NCBI RefSeq assembly: GCF_005434975.1
Contig: NZ_SKCJ01000001.1
Coordinates: 558,001 to 622,000, forward strand
Length of the DNA stretch: 64,000 nt
From: Parerythrobacter lutipelagi
Lineage (GTDB): Bacteria > Pseudomonadota > Alphaproteobacteria > Sphingomonadales > Sphingomonadaceae
Direction of reading: 5' to 3'
The position numbers and the translations under genes are program-made. This document shows positions 28,263 through 37,242 of this stretch, piece after piece (the first letter of the stretch is position 1; each line of letters starts with the position of its first letter). The notes under the pieces were generated by a model. The model was not told the origin of the DNA. It saw nothing but the letters and a program-made list of their open reading frames with translations, and ran no database searches.

Positions 28263-29579
28263 ATGACAGCTGAAATCCGTTTTTTCTGGGCCCGCCTCAA
28301 CGCGAATTACTGGTTTTATCCGGGGCTGTTCTCGATATTCGCTGCGGTGCTCGCGCTGTCGCTCGTGTGGCTCGATCGCAGCGGCGCAACGGCATTTCTC
28401 AGCGAGAGCGCTTGGCTAATCCCTGCGCGCCCCAAGGGTGCCGCAGACATGCTGACCGTGATGGCAGGCAGCATGATCGGCGTCGCATCCACCGTGTTCT
28501 CGATCACTTTGGTCGCGGTCACATATGCCAGCGGCAATTACGGCCCTCGCCTGTTGACCAACTTCCTCGAGGATCGCGGCAATCAGGTCAGCCTCGGCAC
28601 CTTCATTGCCAGCTTCGTCTACGCACTGATCGTGTTGCGCAGCGTCCGCTCGGAGGATGAAACCCCGGCAGCTTCGGCGACGGGGGATATGCTGCCCGGC
28701 TTCGTCCCGCAGCTTTCGCTGCTGGTCGCTTATTTGATGATGGCTGTCTGCGTCGGGGTATTGGTGTTCTTTCTGAACCACATCCCGTCCAGCATCCGCA
28801 TAAACATGGTACTGCGCGACATCGGGGAGCGGCTGCTCGGCGCCGTCCGCGTGACCTACCCGATTGAAGACGAATTCTCCGAAGCGCGCGAGCAGGTCGG
28901 CGGCAAGCCGGTGACCGCCTGGGACACTGGCTATGTCCAGTTGATCGACTTCGAGGATCTGGAAAAAATTGCCCGCGATTGCAATTGCACGTTTTCGCTC
29001 AGGGTGCGAACGGGCGATTTCGTGCATCGCGACCTGACCTTGATGGAAATCGAAGGGTGCCAGCCGGACGAGATAGAAGCCAGGGTTCGCGATTGTTTCA
29101 CTCTCGGCGCGTCGCGCACGCCCGAGCAGGACCCGCAGTTCCTGATCGACGAGCTGGTCGAAATCGGCCTGCGCGCGCTCAGCCCCGGGATCAACGATCC
29201 CTTCACTGCGATCACCGCGTTGCACTGGCTTGGTGCGGCAACGTCAGAAATCGGCAGACGTGACCTGCGCAAGGACATTGGCAACGGCGACTCCGACGAG
29301 ATCCCGGTGATCCCGCTGCCAGATGACTTCGCGCATTATGTGAAGCGCGGCTTCGGTGCTATCCGCAGTGCCGTTGCCACATCGCCGATTGCCGCAGAAG
29401 TGATGCTCGACACCTTGTCGCACGCGGCCACGCCGATCCGCGACCAACGGCGGCAAGAAATCTTGCGCGACGAAGGCAAGGCGCTGGCCGAACAGGCGCG
29501 GCTCAATCTTGTCGGGCCCGACCTCGCGAGGATGGAAGAACATGTTCTCCGCTTCGAGCGGACATTCTGGACCGACTAG
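28263..29579 (+). CDS. DUF2254 family membrane protein
   Basis: A 438-residue protein with four membrane helices in the N-terminal 170 residues (YPGLFSIFAAVLALSLVWLD, MLTVMAGSMIGVASTVFSI, ASFVYALIVLRSV, LVAYLMMAVCVGVLVFFLN). A large soluble C-terminal part follows, with the conserved ALSPGINDPFTAITALHWLG that marks DUF2254. Function is unknown. Its stop overlaps the DMT gene on the opposite strand by 4 bp. Confidence 0.85.
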   Translation: MTAEIRFFWARLNANYWFYPGLFSIFAAVLALSLVWLDRSGATAFLSESAWLIPARPKGAADMLTVMAGSMIGVASTVFSITLVAVTYASGNYGPRLLTNFLEDRGNQVSLGTFIASFVYALIVLRSVRSEDETPAASATGDMLPGFVPQLSLLVAYLMMAVCVGVLVFFLNHIPSSIRINMVLRDIGERLLGAVRVTYPIEDEFSEAREQVGGKPVTAWDTGYVQLIDFEDLEKIARDCNCTFSLRVRTGDFVHRDLTLMEIEGCQPDEIEARVRDCFTLGASRTPEQDPQFLIDELVEIGLRALSPGINDPFTAITALHWLGAATSEIGRRDLRKDIGNGDSDEIPVIPLPDDFAHYVKRGFGAIRSAVATSPIAAEVMLDTLSHAATPIRDQRRQEILRDEGKALAEQARLNLVGPDLARMEEHVLRFERTFWTD

Positions 29580-30526
29580 TCGCGCTTGGCCACCACCAGG
29601 CCCGGTCCGGTTCGCGGCTGTTCGGTACGTGCGACCACCAGAGCGCTCCCGAGCAGGGCCATCCCCAGCAGGTCCAGGCCGCCGAGCACTTCGCCAAAAA
29701 CCGCATATCCATAAAGCGCCGCGACCGCCGGCTGTGTGAGCAGCGCCAGCCCGATAATCAGCGGCGGAAAATGACGCAGGCTGAACACCAGCAGCCCCTG
29801 CCCGATCAACTGGCTGGTCACGAACAGCGCTATGATCGGGGTCCAGTCGCTCGGCCACACCGGTTCGCCAAGCGCGATGGCTGCGACCAGCGTAGCCGGT
29901 GCAGCAAAGATGCTCACCCAGACAAGCAGGCTCCAGCCCCCGATGCTCCCTTGCCCCTTGCCGGCGCGCGCATCCTGCAGGGTCAGCAGGTAAACCGCAT
30001 AGGCGAGGCCAGCCGCAAGGCAGAAGAGATCGCCAACCAGCGTGGCGAAGGATATCTCCAGGCTGCGCCCCATCAAAATCGCCGCGCCGCCCAGAGCGAA
30101 AGCGATGGCGAGCCATTCCAGACCTTTCGGCAGGATCCGGGCGACAACAAAGCCCCAGAACAGCAGCACGATGCTTCCCGCATTGCCGAACAAAACAGCG
30201 TTGCCGAGGCGGGTGCGCTCGATCCCGATATGCCAGCTCGACAGATCGAATGCGAAGGCGAGCGAACCGAGGGCGACCAGCAGCAGCGTCTTACGCGGAA
30301 TACCGGTCAGCGCCTGTCCGCTGGTCCGGGCGATAAGCGCGAGAAACGGCAGCGCGAGGAACAAGCGCCAGAATGCTGCCGACACCGGCCCGGTGTCCGC
30401 CAGCCGCACGAACCACGGGCCGAGCGCAAGCGCGACATTGCCGCCGAGCAGTGCAGCCAGCAGCAGCCAGCGGGGCCAAGTCGAACTATCCCCCCTGCTC
30501 GGTTTTGTTGCGCTTGTATCACTCAC
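29576..30526 (-). CDS. DMT-superfamily transporter (EamA domains)
   Basis: A 316-residue inner-membrane protein with about ten helices and two EamA repeats (PWFVRLADTGPVSAAFWRLF in the first, LIGQGLLVFSLRHFPPLIIG in the second). The family exports amino acids, nucleosides or other small metabolites; the substrate is unknown. The GTG at 30526 gives a normal N-terminus (SDTSATKPSRG...) but lacks a clear ribosome site, so the start is tentative. It is divergent from the old yellow enzyme gene across 70 bp. Confidence 0.85.
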   Translation of the reverse strand: MSDTSATKPSRGDSSTWPRWLLLAALLGGNVALALGPWFVRLADTGPVSAAFWRLFLALPFLALIARTSGQALTGIPRKTLLLVALGSLAFAFDLSSWHIGIERTRLGNAVLFGNAGSIVLLFWGFVVARILPKGLEWLAIAFALGGAAILMGRSLEISFATLVGDLFCLAAGLAYAVYLLTLQDARAGKGQGSIGGWSLLVWVSIFAAPATLVAAIALGEPVWPSDWTPIIALFVTSQLIGQGLLVFSLRHFPPLIIGLALLTQPAVAALYGYAVFGEVLGGLDLLGMALLGSALVVARTEQPRTGPGLVVAKRD

Positions 30527-30596
30527 GCAAGCGCCATAGCTTGGGTTGCAATCGAGGACGAAACGAAATTTGCCTGCGGGCAAGAAAGGACCCTGC

Positions 30597-31706
30597 GTGA
30601 ACGAAACGCTTTTTCAGCCGCTGAAGCTTGGTGCGATCGAGACGAAGAACCGCATCCAGATGGCCCCGCTCACGCGCGGCCGTGCAACACAGCCGGGTTC
30701 GGTGCCCAACGCAATGATGGCGACCTATTATCGCCAGCGCGCAGGGGCCGGCCTGATCATCAGCGAAGCGACCGGGATCAGCGTGGAGGGTCTAGGCTGG
30801 CCGGCAGCGCCGGGCATCTGGAGCGACGAACAGGTCGAAGGCTGGAAGCTCACGACCGAGGCGGTTCACGAGGCCGGCGGCAAGATTGTGCTGCAACTGT
30901 GGCACATGGGCCGACTGGTCCACCCGAGTTTCCTCGGCGGCAAGCCCGGCGTTTCCGCCAGCGCGACGACCGCGCCCGATCACGCGCACACCGCAACCGG
31001 TCGCCAGCCGCACGAACAGGCCCGGGCGCTCGACCTGGACGAGATTCCGCGCGTCGTCGCGGATTACCGCCATGCGGCAGAGAACGCCAAGAAGGCCGGA
31101 TTCGACGGCGTGCAATTGCACGGCGCGAACGGCTATCTGGTTGACCAGTTCCTGCGCGAAACCACCAATCTGCGAACGGACGATTACGGTGGTCCACCGG
31201 AAAACCGTGTGCGTTTTCTGCGCGAGGTTCTGACGGCGCTGGTCGATGTGTGGGGTGCTGATCGCGTCGGCGTGCGCCTGTCCCCCAACGGCGAGACGCA
31301 GGGCTGCAACGACAGCGATCCGGCGGCAATTTTCGGCGCCGCGGCCCAGGTGGTGCAGGACCTGGGGCTCGGCTTCCTCGAACTGCGTGAGCCGGGACCG
31401 GAGGGTACCTTCGGCCAGACCGATGTTCCCAAGCAGAGCCCGCTGATCCGCACGATCTACAAAGGGCCGCTGGTACTCAACAGCGACTACACGGCGGAAC
31501 AGGCCGCGGCCGACATTGCAGCAGGCAAATGCGATGCAGTCAGCTTCGGGCGCCCGTATATTTCCAATCCAGACCTGGCTGAACGCATCCGGCAAGGGGC
31601 GCAATGGGCTGAAAACGTTAATGTTCCCAAAAGCTGGTATCTGCCGGGACCGGAAGGCTACATCGACTATCCGACGCTGGCCGAAGAACGCGAAGCGGCG
31701 GAATAA
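30597..31706 (+). CDS. Old yellow enzyme-type alkene reductase (FMN)
   Basis: A 369-residue NemA/OYE-family flavoenzyme that reduces activated C=C bonds (enones, maleimides, nitro compounds) with NAD(P)H. Markers are APLTRGRA, LWHMGRLVHPSF and the active-site segment HGANGYLVDQFLRETTN. The substrate-binding pair is H175 and N178, and Y180 is the proton donor. The C-terminal FMN phosphate site is VSFGRPYISNPDL. The GTG at 30597 has an AAAGGA site 6 bases upstream. Confidence 0.93.
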   Translation: MNETLFQPLKLGAIETKNRIQMAPLTRGRATQPGSVPNAMMATYYRQRAGAGLIISEATGISVEGLGWPAAPGIWSDEQVEGWKLTTEAVHEAGGKIVLQLWHMGRLVHPSFLGGKPGVSASATTAPDHAHTATGRQPHEQARALDLDEIPRVVADYRHAAENAKKAGFDGVQLHGANGYLVDQFLRETTNLRTDDYGGPPENRVRFLREVLTALVDVWGADRVGVRLSPNGETQGCNDSDPAAIFGAAAQVVQDLGLGFLELREPGPEGTFGQTDVPKQSPLIRTIYKGPLVLNSDYTAEQAAADIAAGKCDAVSFGRPYISNPDLAERIRQGAQWAENVNVPKSWYLPGPEGYIDYPTLAEEREAAE

Positions 31707-31756
31707 TGAATCGGTCGTAAGGGAAGTTTAGGAACTTTCCTCTATCGGCTGCAGCC

Positions 31757-32641
31757 ATGAGATCGTGGCTGTTCATAGAGGGCGACAACCCGAAGAAGAT
31801 GGCGAAGGCTCCCATGGTGGGGGCCGACGCAGTCGTCGTCGACGTGTCGCATATTCCAGTAGACAGCAAGGCTCCGGCCTTGCGTGCTGGAATCGTCGAA
31901 TGGCTCAATGCCTACAATGATCCGCTGATCGCCAAGAAAGCCTTTGCCCGCTGGGTTCGGATCAAACCGCTCGACGCGCCGCACTGGCGCGAAGAATTGC
32001 TTGCGATCATGGAAGGCGCGCCGGAAGGGGTGATCTTGCCCAAGGCCACCGGCAGCGACCAGATCCGCACGCTCGGTTCAGAACTTTACGAGATCGAGCA
32101 GAAGCTGTGCCTCAAGCACAATTCGACCAAGATCATCCCGCAAGTCGGCGAAACCCCGGCGGCTGCGCTCAAGCTGCACGAACTGACCGATGACCGGCAG
32201 CCGCGGCTCAATGGCTTTGCGTGGAACGCGGAAGCGGTAGCACGGGGTATGGCGGCCAAGCGCACGCGCTATGACGATGGACGCTGGACCGATGCGCTGT
32301 CGCATGTCCGCGCGATGACGCTTATTCTCGCTCGCTCGATCGGTGTGATGGCGATCGATACGCCCAACGCCAGCGCAAAGAATGCCGATCAGGCGCGACG
32401 CTTTGCCGACTTCGCGCGGCAGGACGGGTTCACCGGCATGGCCGCGACCCATCCGGTCCAGATTTCAGCCATACATGACGCCTATTCGCTGAGCGCAAAG
32501 GAAAAGGCCGAAGCCGACGCTGTCATAGGTTCATTCAACAGCCGCTCCGTCGCCGACATTCTAAAAGATCTGGGCGACCCGGACGATGCTGAAGTCTCTG
32601 CTCCGGCTGAAGAAGCACAAGGCATCCGCGCGCTGACCTGA
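31757..32641 (+). CDS. HpcH/HpaI-type (CitE-like) lyase family protein
   Basis: A 294-residue TIM-barrel protein of the citrate lyase beta / malyl-CoA lyase family. Conserved parts are GADAVVVDV, ARWVRIKPLD, GVILPKATGSDQI and the C-terminal GFTGMAATHPVQISAIHDAY. Two metal-site positions look altered. The usual LDLED segment reads VVDVSHIP, and the usual AEDL reads AEAV. The Glu in QVGETPAA is kept. Activity as a CoA-ester lyase is therefore uncertain. Confidence 0.8.
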   Translation: MRSWLFIEGDNPKKMAKAPMVGADAVVVDVSHIPVDSKAPALRAGIVEWLNAYNDPLIAKKAFARWVRIKPLDAPHWREELLAIMEGAPEGVILPKATGSDQIRTLGSELYEIEQKLCLKHNSTKIIPQVGETPAAALKLHELTDDRQPRLNGFAWNAEAVARGMAAKRTRYDDGRWTDALSHVRAMTLILARSIGVMAIDTPNASAKNADQARRFADFARQDGFTGMAATHPVQISAIHDAYSLSAKEKAEADAVIGSFNSRSVADILKDLGDPDDAEVSAPAEEAQGIRALT

Positions 32642-32645
32642 CCAG

Positions 32646-32660
32646 AGGCGGTTATCGCCT
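32646..32660 (+). terminator. Weak terminator-like hairpin
   Basis: AGGCG-GTTAT-CGCCT forms a 5 bp stem followed by TGCTTG, just after the CitE-like stop. A second palindrome, CTGAGATCTCAG, lies at 32668-32679. These sit between two convergent genes, where a bidirectional end would be expected. The T-run is poor. Confidence 0.35.
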
Positions 32661-32682
32661 TGCTTGACTGAGATCTCAGGCC

Positions 32683-33000
32683 CTATTCTTCCGCGCCGTC
32701 GGTATCGGCATCTGCATCGGTATTGGCCGCTGCGGGATCAGCTTCTGCCTGCGATTCATCTCCATCCTTCTCCGCCGCAGGGGCTGCGGGGCTGGAGCCG
32801 CCCTCGCTCGCTTCGGGTTCGGCCCGCGGCGATTGTGAACGAATCTGGTCATGCGGGATCATCGCATCACTGATCGATCCATCGAGCACTTCGCCCCCTG
32901 CAACTGCGCCCTCATTTGCGACCGGGGCGTCACTGGTGCCCGAACCGCATGCGGCAAGCAGCAACACAACAGGTAAAATGCCAAGCTGGCGTTTCATCAT
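32683..33000 (-). CDS. Small lipoprotein coupled to lipB
   Basis: About 105 residues with a lipoprotein signal (MKRQLGILPVVLLLAACGSG); the lipobox is LAAC. The mature part is short and very acidic or Ala-rich (EADPAAANTDADADTDGAEE at the end), and I recognise no domain. Two consecutive ATG codons (33000 and 32997) follow; the first overlaps the lipB TGA by one base, so it is translated by coupling. Function unknown. Confidence 0.7.
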   Translation of the reverse strand: MMKRQLGILPVVLLLAACGSGTSDAPVANEGAVAGGEVLDGSISDAMIPHDQIRSQSPRAEPEASEGGSSPAAPAAEKDGDESQAEADPAAANTDADADTDGAEE

Positions 33001-33689
33001 CAGTCTCCACATGATTGCCCGACGCAGGCCAGGAATGTGTCCAGCCGTGCGAGCAAGGCATCGTCCCATTGGTCCGCCGTGCAGGCGATACCCAGTTGTT
33101 CCAGGCTGGTCACGCCGAATTCGTCGATCCCGCAGGGCACAATTCCGCTGAAATGCGCCAGGTCGGGCGCGAGGTTGACGGAGAAGCCATGCATCGTGAC
33201 CCAGCGCCGCACGCGCACGCCAATGGCTCCGATCTTTGCTTCGCGCCCGTCCGGATCGCTCGTCCATATCCCCACACGCCCCTCGGCGCGCTGTGCCTCG
33301 ATCCCAAAATCGCCCAGCGTGTCGATCACCCAGCCTTCGATGCAATGGACGAAACGTCGCACGTCCTTGTTGCGCTTGCCAAGGTCGAGCAGCACATAGC
33401 CGACGCGCTGCCCGGGGCCGTGGTAGGTGTAGCGCCCGCCCCGCCCCGCTTCGACCACTTCGAAACGGGGATCGAGCAATTCATCAACCGCGGCGCTGGT
33501 TCCGGCCGTGTACACCGGCGGATGTTCGAGCAACCAGACGAGTTCGCTTTCTTCCCCGTTCTGGATCGCAAGATTGCGCCGGTCCATCGCCTCCAGCGCC
33601 TCACGGTAAGGCACAGTAGCGCTTTCGCGCCGGATTTCAGGCAGGATCTCGGGCATGATTTCGGGCATGGGGCGCGGTTTTTCCGACAT
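33000..33689 (-). CDS. lipB: Octanoyltransferase LipB
   Basis: Moves the octanoyl group from acyl-carrier protein to lipoyl domains, the first step of lipoate synthesis. In the 229-residue protein [20 protein letters not shown], the Lys in [10 protein letters not shown] and the Cys186 nucleophile in GIVPCGI are all present. The ATG at 33689 was chosen at MSEKPRP. An N-terminal [12 protein letters not shown] repeat precedes the domain. It is divergent from the downstream membrane-protein gene, with a 67 bp gap. Confidence 0.95.
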   Translation of the reverse strand: MSEKPRPMPEIMPEILPEIRRESATVPYREALEAMDRRNLAIQNGEESELVWLLEHPPVYTAGTSAAVDELLDPRFEVVEAGRGGRYTYHGPGQRVGYVLLDLGKRNKDVRRFVHCIEGWVIDTLGDFGIEAQRAEGRVGIWTSDPDGREAKIGAIGVRVRRWVTMHGFSVNLAPDLAHFSGIVPCGIDEFGVTSLEQLGIACTADQWDDALLARLDTFLACVGQSCGD

Positions 33690-33756
33690 GACGATTGCGT
33701 GGCGCGGTGCGGCGTGGTTATCAAGCGGAATTGAACAGATTGCAGGGGCGTTTTTG

Positions 33757-34602
33757 ATGAAACTGGACTTAGGCAAGGCCTGGAGCGATGCGGTTGCGAA
33801 GCTGAGCGCGAATTTCGACGTGGTTCTGGTCGTCGCGGGCGTCTTCTTCTTCCTGCCCTATCTCGCGCTGATGCTGTTCCTGCCGGCTGAAATGGCCGAA
33901 TTGCAAAGCGGCAATCGCCAGCCCGATATCGACAAGCTGGGCGAGATCATGCTCGAATTCTATAGCGGTTTCTGGTGGGTGTTCGTGCTTATCGGGATTG
34001 CGCAGGGGATCGGGACGCTGGTCCTGATGATCCTGCTGAGCGACCGTGCGCGGCCCACACTGGGCGAAGCTCTCGGCCTGGCGGCCAAGCTGTTCTTGCC
34101 CTTCTTCGCGGCGCAATTGCTGGTCGGCTTTGTGATGGGTCTGGTGATGCTGATCCCGATCTTCATCGGCGCTATCGGCGCTGCGAGCGAGATGCCTTTG
34201 CTGATCGGAGTGGCAGTGATCGTCGGCATCGCGGCGCTTGTCGCTGCAATCTATATCTACACCAAGACTTCACTGGTCGCCGCCGCAGTCGCCGTCGAAC
34301 GAACAATGAATCCGGTCGAGGCTCTGCAACAATCCTGGCGCGCGACCAAGGGCAACAGCATCATGCTGTTCTTCTTCTACCTGCTGCTGGTCATCGCAAT
34401 CGGGATCGTCAGCTTCATGATCACCAGCGTGATCGGATTGATTTTCGCTCTGACAGGTCCGGTGGTCGCGCAATATGGCAACGGGATCGTCGCAAGTCTG
34501 GTCAATGCAGCAACAGCCGCCTTGATGGCGGGCATCGTGATCAGCGTCTATTTGCAGCTGACCGGCGGCAATGTTGCGGAGACGCGCGAGACGTTCGAAT
34601 AA
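33757..34602 (+). CDS. Multi-helix membrane protein, DUF975/glycerophosphoryl-like
   Basis: A 281-residue protein with about six long membrane helices ([60 protein letters not shown]). [24 protein letters not shown] segment between helices is typical of the bacterial YciC/DUF975-like membrane families. Function unknown. The ATG at 33757 is the start of the recognisable protein; the frame upstream overlaps lipB. Confidence 0.75.
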   Translation: MKLDLGKAWSDAVAKLSANFDVVLVVAGVFFFLPYLALMLFLPAEMAELQSGNRQPDIDKLGEIMLEFYSGFWWVFVLIGIAQGIGTLVLMILLSDRARPTLGEALGLAAKLFLPFFAAQLLVGFVMGLVMLIPIFIGAIGAASEMPLLIGVAVIVGIAALVAAIYIYTKTSLVAAAVAVERTMNPVEALQQSWRATKGNSIMLFFFYLLLVIAIGIVSFMITSVIGLIFALTGPVVAQYGNGIVASLVNAATAALMAGIVISVYLQLTGGNVAETRETFE

Positions 34603-34632
34603 TCGCCCCCGCCCTGAGTCCCCGGCAAAAGC

Positions 34633-35247
34633 CTAGGCCGCGTCTTTCCAGCCCCAGAACAGCTTGCACGGCAAGACGTTCCACAGCTCGAAACCCTCGT
34701 CGATGCGGTTGAAATGCTTGGCCATGAAATCGCGCGCCTTGGCAGAGAACTGGTAGACCAGAAACGCCCCGCCCGGGCGGATTACGCGATGGGTTGCCGC
34801 TGCAATCGCCGGGCCCACGCCATCGGGCAGTGTCGAGAACGGCAGGCCTGACAGCACATAGTCGGCATGATCGTGGCCGTGCGTCTTGATGATCTCTTCG
34901 ACATTCTCGGCCGAGCCGAGGACCGCAGTGAAGCGGCTGTCGGCGATCGTCTTGTTGAGATAGTCGACATACAGCGGGTTGGTATCGATCACGATAAGCG
35001 CAGCGTCACCGCGCATCTTTTCCAGCACGGGAAAGCAAAACGTGCCTACGCCGGGGCCATATTCGACGAACAGCTTGCATTCGTCCCATTTTACCGGAGC
35101 CAACATCTTGTCGATGGTGAAGCGCGAAGACGGGATGATCGAACCGACCATGCGCGGATGCTCGACGAAGCCGCGGAAGAACACACCCCATTGGCCGAAC
35201 AGGCGGCCGACGCGCGAGCGCAGACTACGGGGGCGGTTGAGCGCCAT
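34633..35247 (-). CDS. Class I SAM methyltransferase, PmtA-like
   Basis: A 204-residue methyltransferase. The SAM-binding motif VEYGPGVGTF and following IDTNPLYVDYL resemble phospholipid N-methyltransferases (PmtA) of alphaproteobacteria, which convert phosphatidylethanolamine towards phosphatidylcholine. The rRNA dimethylase-like motif LSGLPFSTLP supports this group. The ATG at 35247 begins MALNRPRSLRSRVG. The lipid substrate is inferred from the family. Confidence 0.78.
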   Translation of the reverse strand: MALNRPRSLRSRVGRLFGQWGVFFRGFVEHPRMVGSIIPSSRFTIDKMLAPVKWDECKLFVEYGPGVGTFCFPVLEKMRGDAALIVIDTNPLYVDYLNKTIADSRFTAVLGSAENVEEIIKTHGHDHADYVLSGLPFSTLPDGVGPAIAAATHRVIRPGGAFLVYQFSAKARDFMAKHFNRIDEGFELWNVLPCKLFWGWKDAA

Positions 35248-35373
35248 TTGATTGGAATCGGACAAGCAAGTAATCCTGATTGGCACCCGGCTGCGACCGG
35301 GCGGGTTGCCAACGCCTTGCAAAAAGCTTGGCCCATTGCAAGCGCAACCGCCCCGGCGTAGCGCAGCCAAAGC

Positions 35374-36729
35374 ATGGCCGACCGCGACTCTTCCACCCTA
35401 CTGCCAGCAAGCCCCCCTACCGGGCGCAGCATTTCGCGCGGCCGGATGATGCTGTTGTTTGCAGTGATGCTGGTGACTGCCGCTGGCAATACGGCCATGC
35501 AATCGGTCATGCCGTCCATCGGCACAGCGCTGCAGGTTGACGATGTATGGATCAGCCTCGCCTATACGTGGTCGGCTTTGCTGTGGGTGATCTGTGCGCC
35601 GATCTGGGCGCGGCGATCCGACCGGCGCGGGCGCAAGGCGATGATGGCGCTGGGCCTGATCGGCTTCATAACTTCGTTCTCGCTGTGCGGCATCGTCCTG
35701 TGGTTCGGTCTCGGCGGAGCGTTGACAGCGCTGTGGACCCTGTTGCTGTTTGCCCTGTTCCGCGCGCTATACGGCGGGTTCGGTTCAGCTGCGCCGCCGG
35801 CGGTTCAGGCCTATGTTGCATCGCGTACGTCGCGCGCCGAGCGGACTCAGTCGCTATCGCTGATCGCTTCGAGCTTCGGGCTGGGCACGGTCATCGGTCC
35901 TGCCCTCGCACCGATCCTCGTGTTCTCGTCGTCGCCGCAAGGGCTGGTCGGACCGTTCGTCGTGTTTGCCGGTGCGGGCGTGCTGGCGCTGGTCGTGCTG
36001 CGGCTGCGGCTTCCGAATGACGAACCGCAGTTCGCCGCCAGAGGACTGACCTATGACGCGCCCTATGGCTCCGGATCGTCATCGTCGCATGGTACAGACG
36101 ACGATGACGACGAGGATGGCGAGCAGCCAAAGCGCCTCGGCTGGTGGGAGCCGCGCTTGCGGCCCTGGGTCATTGCCGGGCTACTCGGCGGGCATGCCCA
36201 TGCCATGGTGCTGGGGATTGCCGGATTTCTCGTGCTCGACCGGCTTGGCCTGCGTGAAACGCCCGCAGAAGGTGCCGGACCGGTCGGCATAGTGCTGATG
36301 TGCGGAGCGATCGCCACTTTGCTGGCACAATGGGGGGTCATCCCCCGGTTGCAGCTCGGGCCGCGCGCAGCGACTCTGTCCGGTGTCGCGATAGCGGCGT
36401 TCGGAATCGTCATATTCGGGGTCGCGAGAGACCTCCACGCCATCGCGCTGGGCTATGCCATCGCCTCGCTTGGCTTCGGCCTGTTTCGTCCGGGCTTCAA
36501 TGCCGGGGCATCGCTCGCAGTGCGGCGCAATGAGCAGGGCGAAGCATCGGGCGTGGTGGCATCTGCGACCGGCGCGGCATTCGTCGCCGCCCCTGCCATC
36601 GGCGTCTGGCTATACGGCCATTCGGACTGGCTCGGCTTCGGTCTGATCGTCAGCCTGTGCGCAGTGGTGTTTGTCTACGGCTGGCGCACGCTGCAAGCGG
36701 ACGAGGATGCCACGCGCGAGCGGCGATAA
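35374..36729 (+). CDS. MFS transporter
   Basis: A 451-residue, 12-helix major facilitator. The family loop motif is ARRSDRRGRKAMMALG between helices 2 and 3. The central cytoplasmic loop contains a run of acids (TDDDDDEDGEQ) before the second half. A TetA/Bcr-type drug or small-molecule exporter is plausible; the substrate is not known. It ends 4 bp before the convergent ArsC-like gene. It is divergent from the methyltransferase. Confidence 0.86.
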   Translation: MADRDSSTLLPASPPTGRSISRGRMMLLFAVMLVTAAGNTAMQSVMPSIGTALQVDDVWISLAYTWSALLWVICAPIWARRSDRRGRKAMMALGLIGFITSFSLCGIVLWFGLGGALTALWTLLLFALFRALYGGFGSAAPPAVQAYVASRTSRAERTQSLSLIASSFGLGTVIGPALAPILVFSSSPQGLVGPFVVFAGAGVLALVVLRLRLPNDEPQFAARGLTYDAPYGSGSSSSHGTDDDDDEDGEQPKRLGWWEPRLRPWVIAGLLGGHAHAMVLGIAGFLVLDRLGLRETPAEGAGPVGIVLMCGAIATLLAQWGVIPRLQLGPRAATLSGVAIAAFGIVIFGVARDLHAIALGYAIASLGFGLFRPGFNAGASLAVRRNEQGEASGVVASATGAAFVAAPAIGVWLYGHSDWLGFGLIVSLCAVVFVYGWRTLQADEDATRERR

Positions 36730-36733
36730 GCCG

Positions 36734-37078
36734 TCACAGGATTTCCAGCACTATGTCCTGTGGCCGGCACAGGCGCGCGCCCTTGTCGGTCTCGACCAAG
36801 GGGCGCTCGATCAGGATCGGATCGGCTTCCATGGCGGCCAGCACCGCCGCGTCGTCCGCATCGGGCAATCCGCGCTCTGCCGCATCGGTGCCGCGGACAC
36901 GAAGGCCTTTCTGCGGCGTAATCCCCGCATCCCGGTAAAGCTGGGCCAGCTTTTGCGCACTCGGCGGGTCCTTGAGATATTCGACCACCGTGACTTCGAC
37001 CTGCGACAGGTTTTCGAGGATGGCCAGCGTCTTGCGCGAAGTGCCGCATTTCGGGTTGTGCCAGATGGTCGCTTTCAT
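36734..37078 (-). CDS. ArsC-family (glutaredoxin-dependent) reductase
   Basis: A 114-residue thioredoxin-fold protein of the ArsC/YfgD family. The active-site segment HNPKCGTSRKTL has Cys11, and the anion-binding Arg is in LIERPLV. No other arsenic genes (arsB, arsR) are nearby, so a general reductase role is as likely as arsenate resistance. The ATG at 37078 begins MKATIWHNPKC. Its promoter region faces the Fur-controlled receptor gene. Confidence 0.88.
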   Translation of the reverse strand: MKATIWHNPKCGTSRKTLAILENLSQVEVTVVEYLKDPPSAQKLAQLYRDAGITPQKGLRVRGTDAAERGLPDADDAAVLAAMEADPILIERPLVETDKGARLCRPQDIVLEIL

Positions 37079-37170
37079 TGTGATGCCTTGGATCCCTGTC
37101 TTCGTGAAAATCGATTGAAAGCGCCTAATGCCGCAATATTTTCCTGCCAAGCCAAATGCGTGTTTGCAAA

Positions 37171-37219
37171 TGCGAATAATTCTCAATAGCAGGGACTCAA
37201 TTATTGAAAACGATTCTCA
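37171..37219. promoter_or_regulatory. Two Fur boxes upstream of the siderophore receptor
   Basis: TGCGAATAATTCTCA at 37171-37185 matches the Fur 7-1-7 consensus TGAGAATnATTCTCA with one mismatch. TGAAAACGATTCTCA at 37205-37219 is a second, weaker copy (two mismatches). They lie 24-72 bp before the TonB receptor start, as expected for iron repression, and could also affect the divergent ArsC-like gene. Confidence 0.8.
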
Positions 37220-37242
37220 ACTAGACCGCTAGAAAGTTTTGT

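Noticed and set aside
29771-31144. Plus-strand open frame of 457 codons
   Set aside because: It runs antisense through the DMT gene and then in another frame of the old yellow enzyme gene; its Gln/Arg-rich composition is a shadow pattern.
36734-37078. Arsenic resistance operon
   Set aside because: Only one ArsC-family gene is present; there is no arsB, arsR or acr3 around it.
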